Of a stretch of DNA of 64,000 nt, positions 8,285 to 16,896 are shown piece by piece. Within the stretch, counting starts at the first letter, position 1; the number at the start of each line of letters is the position of its first letter. Source of the stretch: Actinotalea subterranea (GTDB lineage: Bacteria; Actinomycetota; Actinomycetes; Actinomycetales; Cellulomonadaceae); assembly GCF_008364845.1 (NCBI RefSeq), contig NZ_VTTP01000013.1, positions 47,361-111,360 on the forward strand, written 5' to 3'. The position numbers were made by a program, and so were the translations under genes. The notes beneath the pieces are model-generated. The model ran no database searches. It was not told the origin of the DNA and worked only from the letters and a program-made list of their open reading frames with translations.

Positions 8285-9372
8285 GAGCGTTCGTCGACTG
8301 CCGCTACGTGCGGGTGGGCCGGCACGACGGCATCAGCCGCTACACGGCTGGCCTCGTCGCCGAGCTGGCGCGGCTGGTGCCGGTGGAGCTGCTCGTGAGC
8401 GACGAGCGACAGCGCGCCCACCTGCCGGACCTGCCGTGGCACCTGATCAGCGCCCCGACGAGCTGGCGTGAGCCGTTCGTGGCGCGTCAGGTGCGCCGGC
8501 TGCGTCCCGACGTCGTCTTCAGCCCGATGCAGACGATGGGCTCCTGGGGCCGCGACTACGGCCTGGTGCTGACGCTGCACGACCTCATCTACTACCGGAA
8601 CCCGACGCCGCCGAGGGACCTGCCGGCACCGGTTCGCGCGCTGTGGCGTGCCTTCCACCTCGCGTGGTGGCCGCAACGGCTGCTGCTGAACCGGGCCGAT
8701 CACGTGGTCACGGTGTCCCGGACGACGCAGGACCTCATCGCGCGGCACCGGCTGACGCGGCGCCCGGTCACGGTCGTGACGAACGCCGCCGACCCCGTGC
8801 CGCCGGGTGAGGCGACGCGCCGTGAGCTGCCGACGGGTGCGCTCGTCTACATGGGCTCGTTCATGCCGTACAAGAACGTCGAGACGCTCGTCCGGGCGGC
8901 GGCGCTGCTCCCGGGCCACGAGCTCCACCTGATGAGCCCGCTGCCGGCGGCCGCGCGCGAGCGCCTCGGAGCGCTCGCGGGAGCGGGGGGGCTCGTGTTC
9001 CACGACGGTGCGTCGGACGCGGAGTACCGCCGGGTGCTGCGTGGTGCGACGGCGCTCCTCTCGGCGTCGCGTGACGAGGGTTTCGGCATCCCGCTCGTCG
9101 AGGCGATGGCGCTCGGGACGCCCGTGGTGGTCAGCGACATCCCGGTCTTCCGTGAGGTGGGGGGCGACGCGGGGACGTACGTGGCCGCGGACGACCCAGA
9201 GGGTTTCGCGCGGGCGGTCCGTGAGCTGGACGACCCGGTGGAGTGGGACCGCCGCTCGGCCGCGTCGCGGCTCCAGGCGGCCCGCTTCGACTGGGGGACG
9301 TCGGCGGGGGTGCTCGCCGAGCTGCTGACACGGGTGGCGGGCGAGCGGCGGAGGTCTGCCTCAAGGGCGTAG
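8281..9372 (+). CDS. Glycosyltransferase family 4
   Basis: A 363-residue GT-B glycosyltransferase with a GTG start inside the stop of the hydrolase gene. The acceptor loop GRHDGISRYTAGL, the donor-domain entry YMGSFMPYKNVETLV and the E-x7-E region SRDEGFGIPLVEAMALG are clear. The N-terminal DCRYV-x-GISRY pattern is that of mannosyl- or rhamnosyltransferases of the WbaZ/MtfB kind, so transfer to a cell-surface glycan is likely. Acceptor and donor cannot be read. Confidence 0.88.
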   Translation: MRAFVDCRYVRVGRHDGISRYTAGLVAELARLVPVELLVSDERQRAHLPDLPWHLISAPTSWREPFVARQVRRLRPDVVFSPMQTMGSWGRDYGLVLTLHDLIYYRNPTPPRDLPAPVRALWRAFHLAWWPQRLLLNRADHVVTVSRTTQDLIARHRLTRRPVTVVTNAADPVPPGEATRRELPTGALVYMGSFMPYKNVETLVRAAALLPGHELHLMSPLPAAARERLGALAGAGGLVFHDGASDAEYRRVLRGATALLSASRDEGFGIPLVEAMALGTPVVVSDIPVFREVGGDAGTYVAADDPEGFARAVRELDDPVEWDRRSAASRLQAARFDWGTSAGVLAELLTRVAGERRRSASRA

Positions 9373-9396
9373 GTGCCGTCCTACATGCTTTAGGCT
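9369..9396 (+). promoter_or_regulatory. Operator-like repeat and leaderless -10 box of the TetR gene at 9403
   Basis: An inverted repeat GTAGG-N6-CCTAC (9369-9384) is followed by TAGGCT (9391-9396), six bases before the ATG at 9403. The -10 box places the transcription start on the start codon (leaderless), and the repeat covers the spacer and -35 region, where a TetR repressor would block its own promoter. Confidence 0.5.
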
Positions 9397-9402
9397 GGGG
9401 GC

Positions 9403-9975
9403 ATGGCACGTGCCCCGCTGACCGCCGCGCTCGTCGTCGCCGAGGCCGCAGCGCTCGCGGACGAGGCGGGCTTCGACGCCGTGACCCTGTCCGAGGTCGC
9501 CCGCCGCCTCGGCGTGCGGACCCCCAGCCTCTACTCGCACGTGCGGGACCTCGCCGCGCTGCGTGACGGGATCACCGACCTCGCGCTGCGCGACCTCGCG
9601 GACCGCATCGCGCTCGGCGTCGCCGGGCGCTCGGGGCGTGCCGCGCTCGAGGGCCTCGCCGACGCCCACCGGACCTTCGCCCGGGAGCGGCCCGGACGGT
9701 GGGGCTCGCTCCAGCGCCGGGCAGGGCCCGCCGCCGTCGGGGCGGACGGTGCGCGGGCCGTCGTCGCGCTGACCGACGCCGTGCTCGGCGGCTACGGGCT
9801 GCCGCCCGACGAGCGCGTGCACGCGACCCGGCTGCTCGGCAGCACCATCAACGGCTACCTGACGCTCGAGGGCATCGGGAGCTTCGCGCACAGCAGCCCG
9901 CCCCCGCAGGCGTCGTGGGACCGCATCCTCGACGCGCTCGACGCCGTCCTGCGGGCCTGGCCCGCACGCACCTGA
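9403..9975 (+). CDS. TetR/AcrR-family regulator (WHG-type C-terminal domain)
   Basis: A 190-residue repressor. The N-terminal TetR HTH is FDAVTLSEVARRLGVRTPSLY followed by SHVRDLAALRDG, residues about 22-55. The C-terminal half contains RLLGSTINGYLTLEG, the pattern of the TetR_C_33/WHG ligand domain. A leaderless promoter and inverted repeat lie just upstream, so autoregulation is likely. The SGNH hydrolase starts 14 bp downstream and is probably its target and operon partner. The ligand is unknown. Confidence 0.87.
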   Translation: MARAPLTAALVVAEAAALADEAGFDAVTLSEVARRLGVRTPSLYSHVRDLAALRDGITDLALRDLADRIALGVAGRSGRAALEGLADAHRTFARERPGRWGSLQRRAGPAAVGADGARAVVALTDAVLGGYGLPPDERVHATRLLGSTINGYLTLEGIGSFAHSSPPPQASWDRILDALDAVLRAWPART

Positions 9976-9989
9976 ACCGAGAGGTCGTC

Positions 9990-11141
9990 ATGATCGCCAC
10001 ACCCGTCACGCAGGCACTCGTCCGCGGCGTCGCCGAGCTCGAGCCCACCGCCCGCGGGCTGCGCCCGCACCGCCTGCCGGCGTGGGTCCGCGCACAGCTC
10101 CCCGACCCCCAGCTCCTCATGGTCGAGGCCCAGCCCTCGGGCGTCCGGCTGGCCCTGGTGACCGCCGCGCGGCGCGTCGAGCTCGTCACCCACCCGTCGC
10201 GGGTCGCGTACCGCGGGGCCGACCGTCCGCGCGGGAGCATCGACCTCGTCGTCGACGGCCGCGTCGCCGGCAGCCAGGTGCTGGCCGGCGGGGACGTCGT
10301 CGTCGTGGACCTCATGACGGGTGCGGGTGAGCACGTCCCGGGGGCCCCGCACACCACGGTGTTCGACGACCTCCCGGCCGGCGAGAAGGTCGTCGAGCTG
10401 TGGCTCCCGCACAACGAGTCCGTCGAGCTGGTCGAGCTGCGCACGGACGCGCCCGTCGCGCCGGCCCCGCAGGACCGGCGCGTGTGGCTGCACCACGGGA
10501 GCTCGATCAGCCACGGGTCGAACGCGGCGACGCCGACCGGCACCTGGCCGGCGGTCGCCGCACGCCTGGGCGGTGTCGAGCTCCACAACCTGGGCTTCGG
10601 CGGCGGCGCGCTCGTCGACCCGGCCGTGGCGCGCGTCATGCGCGACACACCCGCCGACCTCGTGAGCGTCAAGCTCGGGATCAACGTGGTCAACGCCGAC
10701 GCGATGCGGCTCCGCTCGTTCGTGCCTGCCGTCCACGGCTTCCTCGACACGATCCGTGACGGCCACCCGGACGTCCCGCTCGTGCTCGTCACGCCGATCT
10801 TCTGCCCCATCCACGAGGACACCCCGGGTCCGGGAGCGGTCGACCCCGCCTCGCTCGGGACCGGACAGGTCACCTTCACCGCGACGGGTCGGCCGGGGGA
10901 CACCGCGCAGGGACGCCTCACGCTCCGCGTGATCCGTGACGCCCTCGCGTCCGTCGTCGAACGGCGCGGGGAGGACCCGAACCTGCACCTCCTCGACGGC
11001 ACCGCGCTGTACGGCGAGCGCGATGCCGCGGCCCACCCCCTGCCCGACGCCCTGCACCCCGACGCGGCGACGCACCGGCTGATCGGGGAGCGGTTCGCGG
11101 CCCACGCGTTCGCGACGAGCGGCCCGTTCGCCGCCGGGTGA
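9990..11141 (+). CDS. SGNH/GDSL-family hydrolase with N-terminal jelly-roll-like domain
   Basis: A 383-residue protein. The C-terminal SGNH domain shows all four blocks: block I HHGSSISHG (catalytic Ser), block II with GFGGGALVDP (Gly), block III VKLGINVVN (Asn) and block V DALHPDAATHRLI (Asp and His). The first 160 residues look like the beta-sandwich module found in acylhydrolases of the AXE2/CE-like type. It probably removes acyl groups from a carbohydrate or ester. The ATG at 9990 has a GAGAGG site at good spacing. It follows the TetR gene by 14 bp. Confidence 0.86.
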   Translation: MIATPVTQALVRGVAELEPTARGLRPHRLPAWVRAQLPDPQLLMVEAQPSGVRLALVTAARRVELVTHPSRVAYRGADRPRGSIDLVVDGRVAGSQVLAGGDVVVVDLMTGAGEHVPGAPHTTVFDDLPAGEKVVELWLPHNESVELVELRTDAPVAPAPQDRRVWLHHGSSISHGSNAATPTGTWPAVAARLGGVELHNLGFGGGALVDPAVARVMRDTPADLVSVKLGINVVNADAMRLRSFVPAVHGFLDTIRDGHPDVPLVLVTPIFCPIHEDTPGPGAVDPASLGTGQVTFTATGRPGDTAQGRLTLRVIRDALASVVERRGEDPNLHLLDGTALYGERDAAAHPLPDALHPDAATHRLIGERFAAHAFATSGPFAAG

Positions 11142-11150
11142 GGTGCCCCG

Positions 11151-11213
11151 GCGCTACGCCTCCCCGGCGAGCCGCCACGCGTCCCCGGCGAGTCGCTACG
11201 CCTCCCCGGCGAG
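11151..11213. repeat. Three tandem copies of a 21-bp unit at the 3' end of the glycosidase gene
   Basis: Units occupy 11151-11171, 11172-11192 and 11193-11213. Read on the minus strand each unit encodes R-LAGEA-stop or its variant R-LAGDA-W, because 21 is a multiple of three. The glycosidase ends at the TAG of the first unit met (11196-11198); the middle unit has TGG in place of TAG, and the outer one carries a second in-frame TAG. Read-through of the first stop would add only 14 residues. Confidence 0.85.
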
Positions 11214-12140
11214 CCGCAGCGTGTCGCCGTCGCGCACCACGGGCAGGGGATCGGTGATCTCGCCGACGAACCGCCCGTCCTCGATGTCCCGGAACCCGAT
11301 GAGCGCCCACCGGCCGTCCACGTCCTGCACCAGGCGCGCGGCGTACAGGCTGGGGTGGTCGAAGGTCCGCGCGCGGGACAGGTCCCAGGGCCCGAGCAGC
11401 GACTCGCCGGGCGCGGCCCACATGCCGCCGACGCCCCACGCCGCCTGACGCTCGGGCGCGGCCTGCGCGGGCCAGCAGCAGAAGAGCAGGAAGGCCTGCC
11501 CCTCGACCTCCACGACCTGCGGGACCTCCATCTGGCCGAACCCCGCGGGGGCCGAGAGCGGGGCCTGCACGGTCCACGTCTCCAGGTCCGGGCTGGTGGC
11601 GTGCCCGATGACGCTGCGGCCGGCCGGGTCGCCCGTCCGCGCGCGGGCGGTGACCAGCATGTGCCAGCCGTCGCCACCGGGGTCGGCGACGACCCAGGGG
11701 TCGCGCCACGCCTCGTCGAACCACGCCTCGCCGTCGTACTTCTCGTACCAGCGCGGGTCGGCCTCGCAGACGGGCCCCGGCATGCGGTGCCACGTCGTGA
11801 GGTCGTCGGAGCGGGCGACGCCCACGCGCTGGATAAGGCCCCGCTCGGCTCGGCTGACCCCCGTGTAGAAGAGGCGCCAGCTCCCGTCCGGTGCCTGCAC
11901 CGTGGAGCCGGTCCAGGTCGCCTGGTCGTCCCACGCCGGGGCGTCGGCCGTGACGAGCGCGTCGGGCAGGAGGTCCCACGTGCGCAGGTCGGTCGAGCGT
12001 GCGTGCCCGATGGACGCGCGCTGGTGGCGCCGGTCCGGGTCGTGCAGCGCACGGGACGCCCGGAGGAAGAACAGGTGGTGGTGCGTGCCGTCCCAGGCGG
12101 GCCAGCTGTCCCACACCCAGTGGTCGGTGAGTCTCAGCAC
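11196..12140 (-). CDS. Clan GH-J-like (GH32/GH68) five-bladed beta-propeller glycosidase
   Basis: A 314-residue protein with a GTG start, shorter than classical GH32 enzymes because the C-terminal beta-sandwich is missing. The propeller landmarks are visible: an early aspartate in VWDSWPAWDG (candidate nucleophile), WTGSTVQ, the stabiliser motif WRDPWVV, and MEVPQVV, where GH32 enzymes have the acid/base glutamate. It lacks a signal peptide and so acts in the cytosol on imported sugars. It is the last gene of the minus-strand LacI operon, 7 bp after the permease. A fructosidase-type activity is likely but unproven; GH43-like specificity remains possible. The 3' end lies in a tandem repeat. 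Confidence 0.72.
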   Translation of the reverse strand: MLRLTDHWVWDSWPAWDGTHHHLFFLRASRALHDPDRRHQRASIGHARSTDLRTWDLLPDALVTADAPAWDDQATWTGSTVQAPDGSWRLFYTGVSRAERGLIQRVGVARSDDLTTWHRMPGPVCEADPRWYEKYDGEAWFDEAWRDPWVVADPGGDGWHMLVTARARTGDPAGRSVIGHATSPDLETWTVQAPLSAPAGFGQMEVPQVVEVEGQAFLLFCCWPAQAAPERQAAWGVGGMWAAPGESLLGPWDLSRARTFDHPSLYAARLVQDVDGRWALIGFRDIEDGRFVGEITDPLPVVRDGDTLRLAGEA

Positions 12141-12147
12141 GATCTCG

Positions 12148-13089
12148 TCATCCCTTCACGCCGGAGGAGGCGATGCTGCTGACGAACGCGCGCTGGAACG
12201 CCAGGAACATCACGAGGACCGGCAGGGTGATCAGGGAGGTGTACGCCATGACCTCGCCCCACGCCGGGTTGACCTGGAAGAAGTACTGCATGCCGACCAT
12301 GACCGGCCGGAGCTCCTCCTGCTGGACCACCATGAGCGGCCACAGGTACTGGTTCCACGCGGGCAGGAAGGTCAGGATCGCGACGGTCGCGAACGCCGGC
12401 CCGGACAACGGCACGATGATCTTGCGGTAGATGGTGAACCACCCCGCGCCGTCGATCCGCGCGGCCTCGTCGAACGACTTCGGGATCGTGGAGAAGTACT
12501 GCGTGAACAGGAAGATCGAGAACGCGTTCGCGATGAACGGGACGATCTGCACGTGGTAGGAGTTCAGCCAGCCGAAGTCGTACATGGGCAGGCCGTCCTC
12601 GATCACGATGGTCGGCAGCTTCGACACCCAGTAGACCATCGGGATCGCGATGGTCTCGAAGGGGACGATCAGGGTCGCGATGATCACGGTGAGCAGGACC
12701 TTGCGGCCCCGCCACTCGAGGCGGGACAGCGCGAACCCGGCCATGCTGTTGACGATCACGCCGAGGCCCACGATGAGCACGGTGACGAGCACCGAGTTGA
12801 GCAGGAACCGGGCGACCGGCACCCGCTCGAACACGCCCACGTAGTTGTCCGTGCTGATGTCGCCCACGGGCAGGAAGGCCTGCGGCGAGTCGATGTCACC
12901 GAGGATCTGGGCGTCCGGCTTGAGGCTCGAGACGAACATGAAGACCAGCGGGAACAGGAAGAACAGGGCGAGCAGGACCATCGGCAGGTAGCCGAGGACC
13001 TTCCGGCGGCGGCCGCGTCGGCCGGCCTCGGCGCTGCGGACCCTGGGCGCCTCCCGGCGCGGTGCACCGGTGGTGGTCGTTGCGCTCAT
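12148..13089 (-). CDS. Carbohydrate ABC transporter permease, MalG type
   Basis: A 313-residue permease with six membrane segments after an arginine-rich cytosolic tail; the first is YLPMVLLALFFLFPLVFMFV. The EAA loop FDEAARIDGAGWFTIY is intact near residue 208. The ATG at 13089 lies 2 bp from the stop of the preceding permease, and the family resemblance begins right there although the frame is open further upstream. It forms the second half of the importer made with the next gene. Confidence 0.92.
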   Translation of the reverse strand: MSATTTTGAPRREAPRVRSAEAGRRGRRRKVLGYLPMVLLALFFLFPLVFMFVSSLKPDAQILGDIDSPQAFLPVGDISTDNYVGVFERVPVARFLLNSVLVTVLIVGLGVIVNSMAGFALSRLEWRGRKVLLTVIIATLIVPFETIAIPMVYWVSKLPTIVIEDGLPMYDFGWLNSYHVQIVPFIANAFSIFLFTQYFSTIPKSFDEAARIDGAGWFTIYRKIIVPLSGPAFATVAILTFLPAWNQYLWPLMVVQQEELRPVMVGMQYFFQVNPAWGEVMAYTSLITLPVLVMFLAFQRAFVSSIASSGVKG

Positions 13090-13091
13090 GG

Positions 13092-14063
13092 TCAGTCCTT
13101 CTCTCGGGTCAGGAACCGCTGGATCAGCGCCACGACCAGCACGATGACGAAGAAGATCAGCGAGATGGCGGCGCCGTAGCCGGTCTCCTGCTCGCGGTAG
13201 CCCTTGCGCACCGCGTGGTAGACGAGCGTGGTGGTGGAGTCGCGCGGGCCGCCCTGGGTCATGACGTCGATCTGCACGAAGAGCCCGAGCGCGGCGATCG
13301 TGATCGTCACGAGGATGAAGACCATGGTCGAGCGCAGCCCGGGCCACGTGACGTCCTTGAACTGCTGCCACGCGTTGGCGCCGTCCATGCGGGCGGCCTC
13401 GTAGAGCTCCTCGGGGATGGTCTGCAGCCCCGACAGCCAGATGATCATGTGGAAGCCGACGGCCTGCCAGATGGACAGGACGATGATCGCGCCGAGCGCC
13501 GTGTCCGGGTTGCCGAGCCAGTCGGTGCCCTGCGACGCGCCGAACGTGATCGTGTCGATCATCGAGTTGATGAGGCCGTCGCCCTGGTACATGAAGTCCC
13601 AGAGGATCGAGATGACCACGATCGACGTGACCACGGGGACGAAGAAGATGACCCGGAACCACGTCACGCCCTTGAGCTTCTGGTTGACGAGGATCGCCAT
13701 GACCAGACCGAGCCCCGCCTGGAGCGGGACGACGACGGCCGCGAAGACGAAGGTGTTGACCAGCGAACGCACGAAGGTGGGGTCGCTGGTGAAGGCTCGG
13801 ACGAAGTTGTCCAGCCCGACGAACCGCGGCGGGTTCGGCGAGATCAGCCGGGCGTTGGTGAACGAGAGCCCGAAGGCCAGGAGCACCGGGACGACGAGGA
13901 AGAGGACGAGCAGGACGGTCGCCGGGGCGACCATCCAGTAGGCGGAGCGGTTGCCCTCGCGCGCGCCGCGGGCGGCACGCCGTCGTCGGGCGCCGGCGCG
14001 GGCCTCGCGCAGGGGCAGGCCGTGGGTCTCGACCTGCTGGGTGGGGACGGTCATGGTGCACAT
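13092..14063 (-). CDS. Carbohydrate ABC transporter permease, MalF type
   Basis: A 323-residue permease. After a basic N-terminus it has six membrane segments beginning with WMVAPATVLLVLFLVVPVLLA. The EAA loop LYEAARMDGANAWQQF is conserved near residue 233. Two in-frame ATGs (14063 and 14054) compete; a GGAACGG site stands before both, so the exact start is open by three residues. Two strong hairpins separate it from the binding-protein gene, which may limit its mRNA level relative to that of the binding protein. Confidence 0.91.
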   Translation of the reverse strand: MCTMTVPTQQVETHGLPLREARAGARRRRAARGAREGNRSAYWMVAPATVLLVLFLVVPVLLAFGLSFTNARLISPNPPRFVGLDNFVRAFTSDPTFVRSLVNTFVFAAVVVPLQAGLGLVMAILVNQKLKGVTWFRVIFFVPVVTSIVVISILWDFMYQGDGLINSMIDTITFGASQGTDWLGNPDTALGAIIVLSIWQAVGFHMIIWLSGLQTIPEELYEAARMDGANAWQQFKDVTWPGLRSTMVFILVTITIAALGLFVQIDVMTQGGPRDSTTTLVYHAVRKGYREQETGYGAAISLIFFVIVLVVALIQRFLTREKD

Positions 14064-14103
14064 CCGTTCCGGCGGCCGGGGGCGACAACGCAGCCCTCGG
14101 TGG

Positions 14104-14160
14104 CCCCTCGACGCCCGGAGGGGTCGAGGGGGCCGCCGGCCGGGGCCTGCCGCCCCGGCC
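14104..14160. other. Two tandem hairpins between binding-protein and permease genes
   Basis: The first stem pairs CCCCTCGAC (14104-14112) with GTCGAGGGG (14123-14131); the second pairs GGCCGGGGC (14138-14146) with GCCCCGGCC (14152-14160). Both stems are perfect 9-bp. They fill most of the 116-bp gap after the binding-protein gene. In ABC operons such structures commonly stabilise the upstream message or partly terminate transcription so that binding protein exceeds permease (known pattern, inferred here). Confidence 0.65.
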
Positions 14161-14179
14161 GCCGTTCAGGACGGTCGGC

Positions 14180-15478
14180 TCAGAAGCCGTACCCGTCGTT
14201 GGACTCGATGTTCGCGTCGATGTCGTCGACGGCCTGGTTCAGGGTCGACTGGACGTCCGCGCCGTTCATGATGTCCTTCGCGGCACGCTCGAAGGTGCTC
14301 GAGATCACCGGGTAGGCAGGTGTCGGCGGGCGCTCGAGCGCGTACTGCTGCGAGAGCTCGACGAAGGGCTGGAGCGGGTCGCCCGCACCGAAGTTCGCCG
14401 AGAGCTCCTCGGCCTCGGCGGTCGCCGGGATCACGACCTGCTTGTCGGCGAACGCGGCGATGTACTCGGGGGTGAAGCTGAACTCCAGGTAGGCGCGGGC
14501 GCCGTCGGCGGCGTCGCACGACTCCGAGATGCCCCACTGCCACGAGCCGCCGCCGATCGTGGGGCCCGTGCCGAGGTCCGGCGGGGGCAGGATCAGCAGG
14601 TCGTCGCCCACGGTCTCGAGGGAGTCCATCGCGTTCCACACGCCGGTGTAGCTCAGCGCGGCCTCGTCGTTGTTGAACTCCTCGTTGCCGATGGTCCCGG
14701 CGTCGCTCGCGAGCCCCCGCTCGAAGAGGCTCTGGAACCACGTGAAGAACTCGACCGCCTCGGGTCCGTTGAGCGCGCCGTCGGCCGTGAGGAACGTGTC
14801 GCGGTCGATGAGGTCACCGCCGGCGCTCTGGAGCATCGGCGAGTACGCGTACGGCCACCACTCGCCGGTGTCCTCCGCGCCGATGTCCAGCGGCGTCGCG
14901 TAGCCCGCGCCCTGGAGCGTCACGAGCGCCGCGTCGAACTCCTCGAGCGTCCAGGGCTCGGCGATGGTCGGGATGCGGATGCCGTTCGCGTCGAGCACGG
15001 ACCTGCGCGCGAACACCGACAGCGCGGCGTCCCAGTACCCGGCCGAGTAGACCTCGTCCTGGTAGCGGCCGACGGCCGTGGGGAGCAGCGAGTCGATGAT
15101 CGCCTGGTCGAGCTCGAGGGGCTGGATGTAGCCCGCCCACGCCCAGTTGGGCACGATCGGGCCGTCCATGTCGAGCAGGCACGGCAGGTCGCCCGCGGCG
15201 GCGCCGGCGACGATGGCGTCGTTGTACGCGCCCTGGGGGAACGACTCCATGACGACCTCGTAGTCGTCCTGGGACGCGTTGAAGTCGGCGACGATCGTCT
15301 CGTAGACCTCGAGCTCCGCGGGGTTGCCCGCGGAGTGCGTCCACATGGTGATCTCGGCGGCCCCGCCGTCACCACCACCACCGTCGTCGTCGGACTGCCC
15401 GGCCTGCCCGCAGGCGGCGAGGGTCGTGGCCAGCACGGCCGTGGTGGCTAGCATTCCGGTGAAGGACTTGCGACTCAT
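14180..15478 (-). CDS. Sugar ABC transporter substrate-binding lipoprotein
   Basis: A 432-residue lipoprotein. The signal peptide MSRKSFTGMLATTAVLATTL ends in the lipobox LAAC, after which a Gly/Asp-rich linker leads to the family 1 solute-binding fold (EITMWTHSAG). The GTWNAM-like segment YTGVWNAMDSLETVG and the C-terminal helices are typical of oligosaccharide-binding proteins. The ATG at 15478 is chosen for the AGAAGGGA site seven bases before it. It lies 82 bp after the LacI gene and heads the importer genes. Confidence 0.92.
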   Translation of the reverse strand: MSRKSFTGMLATTAVLATTLAACGQAGQSDDDGGGGDGGAAEITMWTHSAGNPAELEVYETIVADFNASQDDYEVVMESFPQGAYNDAIVAGAAAGDLPCLLDMDGPIVPNWAWAGYIQPLELDQAIIDSLLPTAVGRYQDEVYSAGYWDAALSVFARRSVLDANGIRIPTIAEPWTLEEFDAALVTLQGAGYATPLDIGAEDTGEWWPYAYSPMLQSAGGDLIDRDTFLTADGALNGPEAVEFFTWFQSLFERGLASDAGTIGNEEFNNDEAALSYTGVWNAMDSLETVGDDLLILPPPDLGTGPTIGGGSWQWGISESCDAADGARAYLEFSFTPEYIAAFADKQVVIPATAEAEELSANFGAGDPLQPFVELSQQYALERPPTPAYPVISSTFERAAKDIMNGADVQSTLNQAVDDIDANIESNDGYGF

Positions 15479-15560
15479 CGTGATTCCCTTCTGTGGGGCG
15501 TCGACGGGCAAGGTCGGCGCTCCGGCTCGGTGGCCGCTGGGAGGCGGCCACGGGGTTGTG

Positions 15561-16619
15561 TCACACCCGCCGTCGGTCCGGGTCCCGGACCGACGGTGGG
15601 CCCACCGACTCCCGACGGATCAGCGGGCACGGCATGAGCACCACGCCGTCGTCCTGCGTCGGGCGCTCGCGTTCGCCGAGGAGCACCTCGACCGCCCACC
15701 GGCCCATCGCGTGGTGCGGGAGGGCGACGGTGGTCAGGCCGGGGTCGAGCTCGGCGGCGATGAGCTGCTGGTCGTCGTACCCGACGACCGACAGGTCGCG
15801 CGGGATCTCGAGGCCGTGGCGCCGCGCCGCGGCGTACGCGCCCATCGCGATCCGGTCGTTGAAGCAGAAGAGCGCTGTCGGGCGGCGGTCCGCGGGCAGG
15901 TCGAGCACCCGGGAGGCGGCCTCGGCGCCGCCGGCCGCGTCGGAGCGGCCCCGGACGTGCAGGGCCGGGTCGGCCTGGATCCCTGCGCGCTCGAGCACCT
16001 CGAGGTAGCCCTGGTGGCGCAGGCCCGACGCCTCGGGCGGTGGCTCCTCGTCGATGTCGACGTAGGCGATGCGTCGGTGCCCGGCGTCGACCAGGTGCTG
16101 CACCGCTGCGACGGCCCCGCCCCGGTCGTCGGGGACGACCGCCGGGAAGCCGCCGCCGGCGGGTCGGCCGTCGAGGAAGACCGTGCCCGGGGGCAGGCCC
16201 TGCGGGAGGTCGGTCACGACGCGGTGCCACATGCACGCGTAGACGAGTCCGTCGACCTGCTGGTCGAGGAGTGCCGCCACGGCCTCCTGCTCGAGCTCCC
16301 TGTCGCCTCCGGTGCTGACGAGGAACAGCAGGTGGCCGTGCCGGCGCGCGGTCTCCTGAGCGGCCTCGACCATGCGGACCGCGTAGGGCGTCGTGGCGAT
16401 CCGGTCGGAGATGAGCCCGATGGTGTGGGTGCGGCGGGTCCTCAGGCTGCGGGCGAGCCGGTTGGGTGCGTAGCCGGACTCGAGGGCCGCGCGCCGGACC
16501 CGTTCCTGGGTGCTTGCCGGGATCCGCTCGGCGGCCCGGTCGTTGAGGACGAGCGAGACGGTCGCGGTGGACACGCCCGCGAGCCGCGCGACCTCCTTGA
16601 TGCCGACCCGTGTCGTCAC
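15561..16619 (-). CDS. LacI-family transcriptional regulator of the downstream importer/glycosidase operon
   Basis: A 352-residue repressor from a GTG at 16619 (GAGGAGGAG site just before it). The HTH and hinge helix are canonical: GIKEVARLAGVSTATVSLVL (residues 5-24) and the hinge region with RTHTIGLI. The periplasmic-binding-like effector domain follows, with FCFNDRIAMGAYAAA and LSVVGYDDQ as landmarks. The gene is first in the minus-strand operon, and an operator-like palindrome lies about 70 bp upstream, so it should repress itself and the transport genes until a sugar binds. Confidence 0.92.
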   Translation of the reverse strand: MTTRVGIKEVARLAGVSTATVSLVLNDRAAERIPASTQERVRRAALESGYAPNRLARSLRTRRTHTIGLISDRIATTPYAVRMVEAAQETARRHGHLLFLVSTGGDRELEQEAVAALLDQQVDGLVYACMWHRVVTDLPQGLPPGTVFLDGRPAGGGFPAVVPDDRGGAVAAVQHLVDAGHRRIAYVDIDEEPPPEASGLRHQGYLEVLERAGIQADPALHVRGRSDAAGGAEAASRVLDLPADRRPTALFCFNDRIAMGAYAAARRHGLEIPRDLSVVGYDDQQLIAAELDPGLTTVALPHHAMGRWAVEVLLGERERPTQDDGVVLMPCPLIRRESVGPPSVRDPDRRRV

Positions 16620-16686
16620 ACGCTCCTCCTCGTCGAGGGTGTCCAGCCCGTGCCCTGTGAGCGCGGGCGGCGGGCACATCCGGCTG

Positions 16687-16699
16687 TTAAACCGATTAA
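16687..16699. promoter_or_regulatory. LacI-type operator TTAAACCGATTAA
   Basis: An imperfect palindrome (10 of 13 positions symmetrical) with a central CG flanked by A/T-rich arms, the hallmark of LacI-family operators, in an otherwise GC-rich region. It stands 68 bp upstream of the LacI start codon, suited to autoregulation of the operon. Confidence 0.7.
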
Positions 16700-16822
16700 G
16701 CACGTGCTGAGAGTGTGATCTGACCCACACAAGGCTGTCAAGCGTCGTGTCCTCATCGTGACCTCGGCGCAGCCTCGGCGGGCAGGAGTGGGCGACGGCG
16801 GCGCCGAGTACCGGGCCGCCTC

Positions 16823-16869
16823 TTGCGGCGAACGTTAATGGCGTCTACCTTCAAAGTTCACGGTGTGAA
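16823..16869 (+). promoter_or_regulatory. Promoter and TetR-type operator of the SDR gene at 16897
   Basis: A -35 TTGCGG (16823-16828), a 17-bp spacer and a -10 TACCTT (16846-16851) predict a start near 16858. That start falls inside a perfect inverted repeat TTCAC-GGT-GTGAA (16857-16869), so a bound repressor would block transcription. The TetR gene two cistrons down is the natural candidate. Confidence 0.6.
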
Positions 16870-16896
16870 TCATCATGGGAGAGCGAGGAGAGTGCC

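Noticed and set aside
11151..11213. CRISPR-like array
   Set aside because: Units are contiguous without spacers and lie inside the end of a coding frame.
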